Origin: Podospora bellae-mahoneyi
Lineage: Eukaryota; Ascomycota; Sordariomycetes; Sordariales; Podosporaceae
Direction of reading: 5' to 3'
Assembly: GCF_035222275.1 (NCBI RefSeq)
Contig: NC_085884.1
Coordinates: 806,001-870,000, forward strand
Length of the DNA stretch: 64,000 nucleotides
Below the pieces are notes generated by a model. It ran no database searches. It saw only the letters and a program-made list of their open reading frames with translations, and was not told the DNA's origin. Position numbers and translations under genes: made by a program. Below, in pieces: positions 47,100 to 56,398 of the stretch (the stretch's first letter is position 1; each line of letters opens with the position of its first letter).

Positions 47100-48352
47100 A
47101 TTTTCCCAGAGAATCAGAGGAAGTCACTCGCCCCAATGCCGTGCAATCTAGCTCCAAATATTCCGCCAGAATTTCCGGGTGTTCCACCTTCCACAGCTTT
47201 GACATGTGCGCCATCAAAAGGTGATGGGCAACCGGTAGTTCTATAGCTGCGCCGAGGCCATGAAGAAAACATAATCGCCACTGTTGCCTCCGTCGAATCT
47301 GCTGAACCAAGGCTTGCCCGTGAAATGATATTGGGATCCAAAGATGAGCCCATCCCAGCGCCTAAACCAGGGACAATCTGGGGTGCAATCCGCTGTGTTT
47401 CTGCGGTCAAGGGCGCAAACATGGTTGTGGAGATAATTCCAAACAACCCGTAACCACGACATGCGTGACGCGAATGGATAACAGAGTGCCTTCTTGTTGA
47501 CCAACCGCACGAGTAAAGCATGTAAAGGAGAAAGCAGTTGCCAGTGTGAATGGAAGAATCGACATTCCTGGTTCCAACGCTTTTTGATTCTGTGTGACTT
47601 GAAGCCAGAAAGAAAGCTACGAGGTCAGGCTGTTAGTGACCTCTATTGAAGTATTAGAGTGGAAGAGCATGGGAACTTACATAATACTGCAAAACTGCAA
47701 CACTCCCAGACATGAAGAACACATGGAGACTGCCGGAGGGAGTGCGATTCTTTGCTCTCAACCTGAAGACCGCCAAGTCTTCAACAACAAACAACATCAT
47801 GACGCATCTCATAGCCGCGAAACAGGTACTCATCATGTTGAAAATACCACGAGAAGGAAACCAGGCTGTGCCGATCCCCGAGATACAGAGCCAGGTCGAG
47901 AAACATCATATCGCCAGGGAACGGTGGAATATGTCTGATATATCCACCACTGAAAGTTGTTCCAACCGTCCCGGGGATCCTGGTTTTGTATCCCCAGTGT
48001 GGAAGAACGCAAGCACCCCAATAATTCCCAATACACTAATCAAGTCATTGACAGCAAAGCACCACCGCCGATTGTTCTTGGTTGCCAGCGCTCCTGCGAG
48101 CATCGGATCCAGAAAAGCGGCAAGTCCATGCACCACAGCATTGTAATATGCAACGATGTTCGGTTAGCCTTTCAAAGAAGCTTCCTATGCGGCCCCGTAC
48201 ATCCCAATGTCCGAAAGAGACTTGAAGTGGTCGGTAATATCCGGCAGCACCGTGCCGATGAATGCTCTATCCAGGGAGGAGCAAAAGTATGGAAGCGTGA
48301 CCGAGGCCAGGACAAGGCCTAAGCGAAGCCTGTGGAGGTACGTAGTGTCCAT
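47100..48352 (-). pseudogene. Decayed MFS transporter (14-helix DHA2-like)
   Basis: On the minus strand an ATG at 48352 starts LRLGLVLASVTLPYFCSSLD followed by RAFIGTVLPDITDHF and SDIGMYGAA, which matches the first helix and motif of DHA2-type multidrug transporters (usually LD.TIVGTALP.I...F.SL.DIGWYGSAYLL). An in-frame TAG sits exactly where the Tyr of that motif is expected (48,187-48,185) and another stop follows within 20 codons. The same frame then gives AFLDPMLAGALATKNNRRWC, the counterpart of the family's GP..GGAL.....WRWCF. Further down (about 47,520-47,100) fragments such as GYGLFGIISTTM and SADSTEATVAIMF occur in shifting frames. I infer a host transporter gene no longer able to make full-length protein. 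Confidence 0.6.
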
Positions 48353-50130
48353 GCTGGCGGGTGGCGTTTAACTGCGGACTTTCTAGACCTGATGAGGCTC
48401 GAGAAATACTTTCGGACATGGAATGTCGATGGTGAGTATAAGACTGAGTTGCGATGATCCATGAGAAATGGCCGTGGACAGTGTCTTCGCAGGAGGGTAA
48501 TTGTCGGGCTAGGAAGCTGCCCTATCCCAAAACATGTCTGAGAAGGAGCGCATACGTAAGTCCTGGCATCGCACCAACGGTCGGTCGTGATTGCTCTGAC
48601 ACTCGCCTGTCAGGCCTCCGGACCTTCATCGAATCTCCATACATCTCTTTCTTGGCCGGTTGATGATATGCTCTCAAATCGCCTCACCGTTCATCATGCC
48701 TTGAATATACGCTTCTCCTTGTAGTCTGTAGGAATGCCACTTCTCATCAACTACGTCGTCATCCTCTTCTTTCTTTTGCTTTCCTTTCTTTTAAACGCAG
48801 CTTTCGGAAACATGCCTCCTCCACCCAGGAAAGAAAAGTCTCTCAGGCTTCAACATCATCTTCCAACTCTTCGTTTTCCAAGTCTTTATGCGACTTTTTG
48901 TGATTGCGACGTAATATAACGGGTACTAAGTATCCAACGATGATGCAGACCAGAGCCCCTTCACTGACGTCCTGATTTCCGAGACCTAGCGTACCATTCT
49001 ATGTCCTGATCATGCAGCGGTTCTAAATGGATGCATGAATTCGTCGGAAGACCCCAGTAACGAATAAATATAGAATCGGGATTTCTAAGCTCTGGTTTTG
49101 GAGGTGGACTATCGACTGGTTGTCGGAGGTTCAACGCCATTGCTTGCCTAGCCTCGCTGATACAAGAACAGATCACAGCCGTCATCATCCGGAAAACTCA
49201 ACACTCCCAGACGGCCTGGGATCTCGAATGATGGTGTTCCATGGTAGGTAGGGCGGGTATCGGGGTTCGTTGGTATACTTCGCTTGGCAGGCCTCACTTG
49301 ATAGGATCTGACGATCTAGTCAACCCATCATCGCTGCCGCCAGCCTGTGCCTGTAGGTCCATCCAAACGTGGAGAAATAGCCATGGTGCCATAAAGGGCT
49401 CTCAAATAATCCAAAAGTCTTCTGAGTATGTCAGAGGCAACTCGCCACAACGGCGGCAGGTCCAAGGGTGTGTTCGAGGATATGCCAAGAGCTGTCCCCA
49501 ATTCCGCTCAAGTCTGTCGGTGCCCCGCCCTTGGCATTGGACTTCTCCCCACATTTCTCCAATTCTAGCACCCCACGTGTAGCTATGGCGAACGATTGCT
49601 ATGCTGACGATACCTTATCAGCAAACACCCACATCATGCCCGACTTACACAAGTCCCTGGCGTCAGCTCTTTTCGGAGCGGAAGAACGAGTTCCACGGCA
49701 CTCTAGTGGTCAGTCGCCTTCTCTGGCGGTTCCCACGGCACGCTATTCGAACTGAACAGCCAATGGCTGTGAATCCCGTAACACCAAAGATAAATCTATT
49801 CTAGGACCTTGAACGTTGTTGGCCCCGGGAACAAACGAGGCTTACCATGCGGCTTTCCCCTTGGTAGAATGAGCTATGGGCGCGGGGTCCTACCGGCCGT
49901 GTCATTCCCGCCGTAGCGAGCACCGGTTCCGTGGCATGCTGGCTCCTCCATCAAGTTTAACCGTTCCTATTCCCGCGCGAGGATTCTGCCTTGCCCTGCA
50001 GGCCTTTCGAAGGAACATGTCGATGCCCTCACTGCGACTGGGAAGGATGAAGATTCCACCTTGCCCCGCAACCAAGAAAAACTTACAAAGCCAACAGTAT
50101 CACAACATGATCACCGCCATGATTCTCAGC
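48353..50130. other. Long intergenic region
   Basis: About 1.8 kb. Short frames on both strands (for example 49,241-49,582) lack motifs and starts. No RNA gene or element recognised. Confidence 0.4.
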
Positions 50131-50136
50131 TATAAA
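50131..50136 (+). promoter_or_regulatory. TATA box of the carboxylesterase gene
   Basis: tataaa lies 80 nt upstream of the chosen ATG at 50211. It overlaps three earlier in-frame ATGs, which is a reason not to use those as the start. Confidence 0.5.
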
Positions 50137-50210
50137 TGATGATGTATTCCAGGGCTCTTGAACAAACAGCTCTCTCATCAATCAGAGAGCCAGCATCGGC
50201 CATTGCAAAC

Positions 50211-52046
50211 ATGTTACTCCATTATCTCGCTCTTCTTCCTGTTGCGTTTGCTGGGAGCCACAAAGCCCCCTCAGCAACTACGCTCAACGGTACCTACATC
50301 GGCCGTTACCTCCCCGAGTTTTCTCAGGATCTGTTTCTCGGAATCCCCTTCGCCAGAGCTCCCGTCCTTGGAAATCCCACCCCTTGGGACGAGTCCTGGA
50401 GAGGTTCCCGCTCCGCCGAGTACAATGGTGCCATTTGCTATTGTTATGCGCCGCCGGCAGACATGGAAAGGGCAAATGTGACCGAGAAGTCGGACGAATG
50501 CCTGAATCTCAACGTCATTCGACCATCTGGCATTGGCAAGAAGAAAAGGCTCCCTGTCGTTGTCTGGCTCTACGGCGGCGGGTTTGTTGACGGTTTCGGC
50601 GCCGATATCAACTCGAACATGTCCTACATCGTCCAAGCAAGCGTGGCCCAGCAGATGCCCATTATTGCCGTCACACTGAACTATCGTGTCGGCTTTCTTG
50701 GGTTCCCCGGCGGTGCTGAGGTAGCTAAGGAAGGCGTCACCAACTTGGGCTTCAAGGATCAACGGATAGCCCTGCAATGGGTCCATGAAAACATTGCCGC
50801 TTTTGGCGGCGATCCGGACAAGGTCACACTCTGGGGTCAATCTGCTGGAAGCCACTCCATCACTCATCAGATCTTGGCCTACGGAGACCAACGTGGCGAG
50901 AAGAGGCTTTTTCGGGGAGCCATCATGGTCAGCTCGTCAGTAGGCGTCGGAAACTCTCACCACCCAACACGCTATGACGCTCTTGCCGGCTACAAGGGGA
51001 TTGTTCGGGCGACAAACTGTACTGGTGCCCAAGACACTCTGGCCTGTCTGCGGGGACTGTCTGGGGACCAGCTGTGGGAAGCAAGTATGACAGTGGCCGA
51101 CTTGGAAGTCTGGAAGCCGATGGTAGACGGAGACTTTGTGTCCATGCCTCCGACGCTCCAGCTTCTCTCGGGAAAGTTCCGTCGCGATGTGTCTGTCTTG
51201 ATCGGAACCGGTAGTGATGAAGGCCTGGGCCCCTCCAAATCATTACCCCAAGACCTGGACACGGACGAGGATGTCCACGCGATGCTTAGATTGTTACTCC
51301 TTGACGCACGGAATGAGACACTCGACCTCATCATGCGAGCGTACCCTGCGGAAGCCCAGGGTCCACCCTACGCTTTGCCAATGTCGGAGACAGATCGTCT
51401 GTGCGAGGAATTCAGGATTGCTGGGGGCTTACGCTGTGGGAAGCAGTTTCGGAGATTTGCTTCGATGTTTGGTGACTTTTTCGTGATCGCTGGTCGCCGG
51501 GCTGTCGCGCAGAAGTTTGCTGAGCTAGGCATGACGGCATATTCGTACCGGTTCGATACGTGGCCGACCTCCTTTCCGATCACCAACTTTACAAACTTTA
51601 AGCCTGGGTTTGCTGGTCACTCCACAGACTACTCTTACTTTTTCCGGTTCCCAAGGGAACACGACCTCTACGGCAACAACCCGCCAATTCCGAAGGGCTC
51701 TGAGGCGCATCTTCAGCTGTCACAGGGCATTGCTGCCAAGCTCATTGCCTACATCTACACTGGCAACCCCAACGCGGTTTCTGGTATGTTTCTTGCGCGA
51801 CGATACGGCTGTAGTGACAACGCACTAACCTTTCTTGTACTACTAGTCCCCGGCTTTCCTGTCTGGCCCAAGTACGACGTCAAGAAGCCGACTAACATGG
51901 TATTCAACGCCACCGAGCATCCCGACCGTCTCAACGTTCACATCGAGCCTGATACCTGGCGCAAGGAGGGCATGGCAATCTGGCCAAGCCACCCGATCGA
52001 GCTGGACTACAGGAAGACTGTTCCTGACAATCTTAGAGACCTGTAA
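50211..52046 (+). CDS. Secreted type-B carboxylesterase/lipase
   Basis: Two exons, 50211-51783 and 51847-52046, give 590 residues. The ATG at 50211 begins a signal peptide (MLLHYLALLPVAFAG) and lies downstream of a TATA box. The fold is intact: FLGIPFARAP, the Cys-containing EKSDECLNLNVIRP, the oxyanion loop VVVWLYGGGFVDG, nucleophile elbow GQSAGS (Ser211), acid in GTGSDEGLG (Glu337) and His470 in GHSTDYSYFF. The intron 51784-51846 is 63 nt, in frame and without a stop, so the unspliced message would also be readable; splicing joins NAVS to VPGFPVWPKYD, the normal family sequence. Role: hydrolysis of esters outside the cell; substrate not predictable. Confidence 0.93.
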   Translation: MLLHYLALLPVAFAGSHKAPSATTLNGTYIGRYLPEFSQDLFLGIPFARAPVLGNPTPWDESWRGSRSAEYNGAICYCYAPPADMERANVTEKSDECLNLNVIRPSGIGKKKRLPVVVWLYGGGFVDGFGADINSNMSYIVQASVAQQMPIIAVTLNYRVGFLGFPGGAEVAKEGVTNLGFKDQRIALQWVHENIAAFGGDPDKVTLWGQSAGSHSITHQILAYGDQRGEKRLFRGAIMVSSSVGVGNSHHPTRYDALAGYKGIVRATNCTGAQDTLACLRGLSGDQLWEASMTVADLEVWKPMVDGDFVSMPPTLQLLSGKFRRDVSVLIGTGSDEGLGPSKSLPQDLDTDEDVHAMLRLLLLDARNETLDLIMRAYPAEAQGPPYALPMSETDRLCEEFRIAGGLRCGKQFRRFASMFGDFFVIAGRRAVAQKFAELGMTAYSYRFDTWPTSFPITNFTNFKPGFAGHSTDYSYFFRFPREHDLYGNNPPIPKGSEAHLQLSQGIAAKLIAYIYTGNPNAVSGMFLARRYGCSDNALTFLVLLVPGFPVWPKYDVKKPTNMVFNATEHPDRLNVHIEPDTWRKEGMAIWPSHPIELDYRKTVPDNLRDL

Positions 52047-53025
52047 GCCTATACGTGGAAGGCTTGAGCCATGTGGAGGAGCTTAAGCTCTGGACCTTGG
52101 GTTATTGCTGGATGTGAGACATACCAACAGCGCCTCAAAAGTCTTAGCGTTGTTTGTAACGCCACATCTCGAGCTTTATCTGGTTTCTAGCAACTAGAGT
52201 TTGTATTCCCAGCACGTGGCATAATTTCTACGATAACTCTTCAATTCCATCTTGCTGTAGGTCAATCAACATGTTTATTCGATGACTTTGTCACCTGTAT
52301 GACCCCCTTAAATAATGACAATGATGTGTTTGCAAGGCTGTCAGAGTCAAAAGACCTACACCTCAGATTTCTGACAGATCGAAGCACACAGTCAAAAAGC
52401 TCGATTTGCGATTATTTTTCCGTAGCAGTAACTGACGGTCGTTCCACTCGAAAGATAATCCATCCAGCTTTGGGTCTCTACTCTACCTACTTGATCAAGA
52501 TATTGAGATTCTTGTCAACACTATCCATCTTGCCTCCATTCCCATTTTTTGCTGCTAACAATCCGATCTGACTCGGGACAGCCATCAGCGAGCGCGGAGC
52601 AACTGGACCTTGGGATGCGCTACACAGCTGGCTCCACGTGGTAAGATACTTTGATCAACCAAGGCAAACAATGATGGAAAGAGGTTGATTGGCCTATCGT
52701 ATATATGTAACACCCATCTCACTCATCTGAACATCGAAATGCCCCATGGAAGTCCTCAGACGGGTCCGTCGAACAAGGAGTTTGCTTCACCTGCATTGAA
52801 CCTGCTACTTTGGAACCGTCAACCCCGTACGTGCCGTCCTCCTTGGCCTGAGAAAGGCGATCTGGGGGGCGTTTTCCACATGCTTTCCCGTTGGTAACCC
52901 ACCAACCCCTCCGCTCTGAGATTAGGTACGAGCTGCAAGGCGGACGCCTGCTGGTATAATCGTAAGACCTCCTAGTGTTGGGAAGACGCCTGAAGATGTC
53001 AAATGAAGGTCTCCGATGATGTGAT

Positions 53026-53120
53026 GAAGGCCTCAAGTTATCTAATGAAGGCCTAATTAATAACTTCAAATGCCTCTCCAAACGTTCAATCGGCCTTCAT
53101 TGGATAGTTTGATGCCTCTT
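53026..53120. repeat. Imperfect inverted repeat, about 28-bp arms
   Basis: The left arm 53,026-53,054 (gaaggcctcaagttatctaa..) is the near reverse complement of the right arm 53,091-53,120 (cggccttcattggatagttt..), with a handful of mismatches and a loop of about 36 nt. Both arms contain the palindrome-like aggcct core or a one-base variant. Confidence 0.65.
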
Positions 53121-53240
53121 GGCTATCCAGATAGGCCTGTTCACTATCCAAATAGGCCTAATAAGCTTTCGAATAGGCCTTCAAGCTGCCTGCATAGAGC
53201 CTCGAACGCTCCTTCCACGTCTAGCCACCATCTGTCGAGG
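53121..53240. repeat. Degenerate aggcct minisatellite
   Basis: Motifs of the form (c)tatccaaataggcct recur at intervals of roughly 20-25 nt: ataggcctgttc, ataggcctaataag, aataggccttcaag and gaggcctaggg. Read as protein the plus strand gives recurrent NRP triplets, which is a by-product of the repeat, not evidence for a gene. Confidence 0.6.
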
Positions 53241-53346
53241 CCTAGGGCACACTTTTGACGCCTTTCGACGCGTTCAATTTTCAAACTTTGACCTTTTCTT
53301 CAAGCCTTCACAAAACCAGATCACCACCACCACCATCGCCAAAACG

Positions 53347-54968
53347 ATGGAGACCTCGGACCGGACGGTGGAGTTCATCTCCACCGTCACCACAATGACG
53401 GTGATTGCGTTTTGCGCTGTGTTCCTCCGGCTTTTTTCAAAAGCCAAGTACGGAAAGGAGGTGATGCTGGACGACAATCTCATGGTGGTCGCCTGGGTAC
53501 GTTTCCCTCGTTTGCGAACCCTCACACACTCGCCGCGTGCTAACGGTCAACAACAGCTCCTCACGCTCGGAAGCCTGGCGCTGCTGCTAGCGTCGGTAGC
53601 CAACTTTGGCTACACCCTCCACCAACAGGTGGAGGACAAGTTTCCCAAGGGCGCCGCCGCGCTGATCTCCGTGGCCCAGGCCCTGAGCTCTTGCTCAGGG
53701 GCTGCGGCCAAAACTTCCGCCGCCCTGCTGCTGTGGAGGATCACCCCGGTGTTTTGGCAGAGGGCTCTGCTCAAGACCACCACCGCCATCACCATCTTGA
53801 CGACCCTCATCGTCGCGGTGGTGATGTCGGTCAAGATTAACGACAACAACATGCAGCAAGAGTGTGTCAACAAGACTACAGCCTGGAACTTTGGGATCTT
53901 CTATGCTGGTAAGTTTACTCTGTCTGACGGCGACAAAGCCTGGTAACTAACAATGCTGGGACTGGGACTAGTATGGGGCGTTATCTCCGACTTTATTTTG
54001 TCCCTTTTACCCTGGATCATGGTCTGGAAGCTTCGGATGAAAAAGGCGGAGAAGTACGGTCTCGCCGTCGCGCTGAGCATGGGTTGCGTGTGTGTCTTTT
54101 CTTCACCTCTCCTCATCCCATTGCCGCACCGTAACTGACCACCACTACTCCTACTATAGAACAAGCATCCTCGGGATTATGAAACTCTCGTATATCAATT
54201 GCGTCTCTGTCCTCGACCTCGATCTTTCGTGTAAGTTCTTTTATTTAGACCGCCCCAAACCTCCACTGACCACCCTCCTGTCCAGACACCTCGATAGACC
54301 TCATTACATACCACTTCGTCGAACCGACCGTAATCATCACTGCGGCCTCCATCCCTGCCCTCCGCTTCTTTCTTCATAACCAAGTTACCGCCATGCGCCG
54401 CTCGTGCCGCGCAAGTGAGCTACTCGATATGACCAACCCAATCACGAATCCTTCACGAGCCAGCCGAAGAAGCTTCCTCCCCCGGCCCCCAGCCCAAGCA
54501 CATCAACATCATCACCCCCTTGTTGATTCCGAGTCCATGATCTCTTTGTCCGCAATGTTTAGAGGTTTACCCTCCTCCGCGGAAGACCCACCACCTATGC
54601 CACCGATTCGGTCTATGCCCGTTCCCCGAGTAGGCGTTGCTGGCGCGAGTTCCAGCGAAGGAAGAAATATGACGACTGTTACCACCATCACCGGAGGACA
54701 TAACAACATTAGATCAGCTAGTTCGAATGAACAGCAGCCCAAGGAAGGAGGGATTCTCAGGACGGTGAGAGTTGTTGTTAGCAGCGAGGGAGAGGACTCT
54801 ACGTTGACCTCGGAGCCGACGGCCAGCATCAGAGAGAGTTACAGAGAGCCCAGAGAACCCAGAGAGCGCTCGTGGAATACTTGGCCCAGTGGGCGCAGAG
54901 AAAGCGATTTGGAGATGGGAGATGTGATTAGGGAAAACGAGCGGAAGGGTGGGAAGAAGAACGAGTAG
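53347..54968 (+). CDS. Seven-helix integral membrane protein, fungal 'rhodopsin domain' (PTH11-like) family
   Basis: Five exons, 53347-53496, 53557-53908, 53972-54089, 54160-54230 and 54286-54968, join to about 457 residues. Helices are visible as FISTVTTMTVIAFCAVFLRL, LLTLGSLALLLASVANFGY, the TTTAITILTTLIVAVVMSV stretch, FYAVWGVISDFILSLLPWIM (completed by the second splice) and SILGIMKLSY. The Cys in QQECVN and the motif SDFILSLLPW are typical of this large fungal family. It is unrelated to retinal rhodopsins and has no Schiff-base lysine. The cytosolic tail of about 200 residues is rich in Ser, Pro and Arg. Family knowledge is limited; PTH11 of Magnaporthe acts as a surface receptor. The donor of intron 3 lies in a gtgtgtgt run and is chosen by frame. 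Confidence 0.85.
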
Positions 54969-55243
54969 CATTGGGGTCGGCATTTTGCTTGCTAGATGAA
55001 TGGGAAGATTTGCTATCGCGAGTTTATGCATGTGTACTACCTGGCATAGACCTGCTATATGAGCATCAAGAGGTCACAGGTGAGAGCCAACTCGACCAAT
55101 TGGAGACATGGAGATATTTTTGTCTCTTTTTTATTCTCATACATTTTCCACTGTCCAAATTCCGGCTGTTGAACCTACATCTCACCCGGGGTATCACTGT
55201 TGAACGCCAGTACACTCACACTCTCTGCCTATCAGACAACAAT

Positions 55244-56398
55244 CTAAACAGACAAATCCTCCCCCCAAACCTCCTTCGCAATCTCGACCTCCAGCCTCAC
55301 CTTGGCCCACTGCTCCTCTTCGGTAAGATCATTCCCCTCCACCGTCGAGCTAAACCCACACTGGTGACTCAAGCAAAGCTGGTCCAGCCCCTGCGGACAA
55401 TACCCCGCCGCCTCCTTCAGCCTCCTCTTGATATCCTCCTTGTCATCCAACGCGGCCTTCTTGCTGCTCATGACCCCCAAAACGACAATCTTTCCCTCGG
55501 GCAAGAACCTCAACGGCTGGAAATCGCCCGACCTCTGGTCGTCATACTCCAAAAAGTAAACATCCACATCCAGCTCCTTGAACAGCGTCTCCGCGACGGG
55601 TTCGTAACCCCCCTCGGCGAACCACTGAGACCGAAAGTTACCCCTGCAGAGGTGGATGCCGATAACCATATCCTTTGGCCTGCCAGCAATCGCCCGGTTG
55701 ATCAACTTTGCGTACTGCTTCGTGAGGGCCTGGGGGTCGTCCACACCGTGGCGCTTGGCCGCCTCGGCGCGCATCCCCTCGTCGCAGAGGTACGCGAGGT
55801 TGGTATCATCCAGCTGGACAAACCGACATCCAGCAGCGTAAAGGTCGGCAATTTCAGCCTGGTAGACTTGTACCAAGTCATCAAAGAAGTCCGGGTCGAG
55901 GTTGGGGTAGGCCTCTGTGGAGATCGCCTCGCGACCACCACGGAAATGGACCATGGTGGGGGAGGGGATGCAGACTTTGGTTGTGATCTTTGTCTTGCCG
56001 TCGGATACCTTGGCGACTTCCTTTTCGACAAACTTGTAATCCTCTACCTGGATGGCGTTTGGGTGGCCTAGCTTGCCGGAGACGACAATCTTGGGGGGTG
56101 TCACGCCGTGGGAGGTGACGTTGGTGGAGGAGAGGGAGCCGTGGCGCTCGACGCCGGCCAGGTGCTGGAGAAAGTCGATGTGGAACCAGGCGCGGCGGAA
56201 CTCGCCGTCGGTGATGGACTGGAGGCCGGATTGGACCTGGGACTTGACCACGGTCGAGATATGCTCGTCTTCGATGGCGCGGAGGGAGTCGAGCGTGATG
56301 GACTGGGTGTCGAGCTTTTCACGGGCGTCGAGGATGGGTTTGGGGCGGAGGAAGGAACCGACGTGGTCGGCGCGGTAGACGCCGGCGGGGAGGGGCAT
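55244..56398 (-). CDS. MetE-like cobalamin-independent methionine synthase family methyltransferase
   Basis: An intronless minus-strand gene of 384 residues; ATG 56398 starts MPLPAGVYRADHVGSFLRP, the usual beginning of this family, although the frame is open further upstream. It corresponds only to the C-terminal catalytic half of MetE (UROD/MetE-like fold). The zinc ligands are in place: His and Cys in GIHLCRGN, Glu in YFLEYDD and Cys in LSHQCGFSS. Substrate-site motifs include SITDGEFRRAWFHIDF and GCRFVQLDDTNLAYLCD. Full MetE proteins are about 760 residues, so this is the short stand-alone type, known in bacteria and fungi, thought to transfer methyl groups to thiols from donors other than polyglutamylated folate. 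The exact substrate is unknown. Coding strand is C-rich early and G-rich at the end. Confidence 0.92.
   Translation of the reverse strand: MPLPAGVYRADHVGSFLRPKPILDAREKLDTQSITLDSLRAIEDEHISTVVKSQVQSGLQSITDGEFRRAWFHIDFLQHLAGVERHGSLSSTNVTSHGVTPPKIVVSGKLGHPNAIQVEDYKFVEKEVAKVSDGKTKITTKVCIPSPTMVHFRGGREAISTEAYPNLDPDFFDDLVQVYQAEIADLYAAGCRFVQLDDTNLAYLCDEGMRAEAAKRHGVDDPQALTKQYAKLINRAIAGRPKDMVIGIHLCRGNFRSQWFAEGGYEPVAETLFKELDVDVYFLEYDDQRSGDFQPLRFLPEGKIVVLGVMSSKKAALDDKEDIKRRLKEAAGYCPQGLDQLCLSHQCGFSSTVEGNDLTEEEQWAKVRLEVEIAKEVWGEDLSV

Larger units (their letters stand above)
52047..53346. other. Intergenic region with repeats
   Basis: About 1.3 kb. The left 900 nt show no gene. The right part, about 52,990-53,240, is built from repeated aggcct-containing motifs and an inverted repeat, described separately, and runs up to the leader of the next gene. 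Confidence 0.5.

Noticed and set aside
54971-56071. Plus-strand frame of 366 codons
   Set aside because: It is antisense to the well supported MetE-like gene and its sequence is Leu/Arg-rich without motif.
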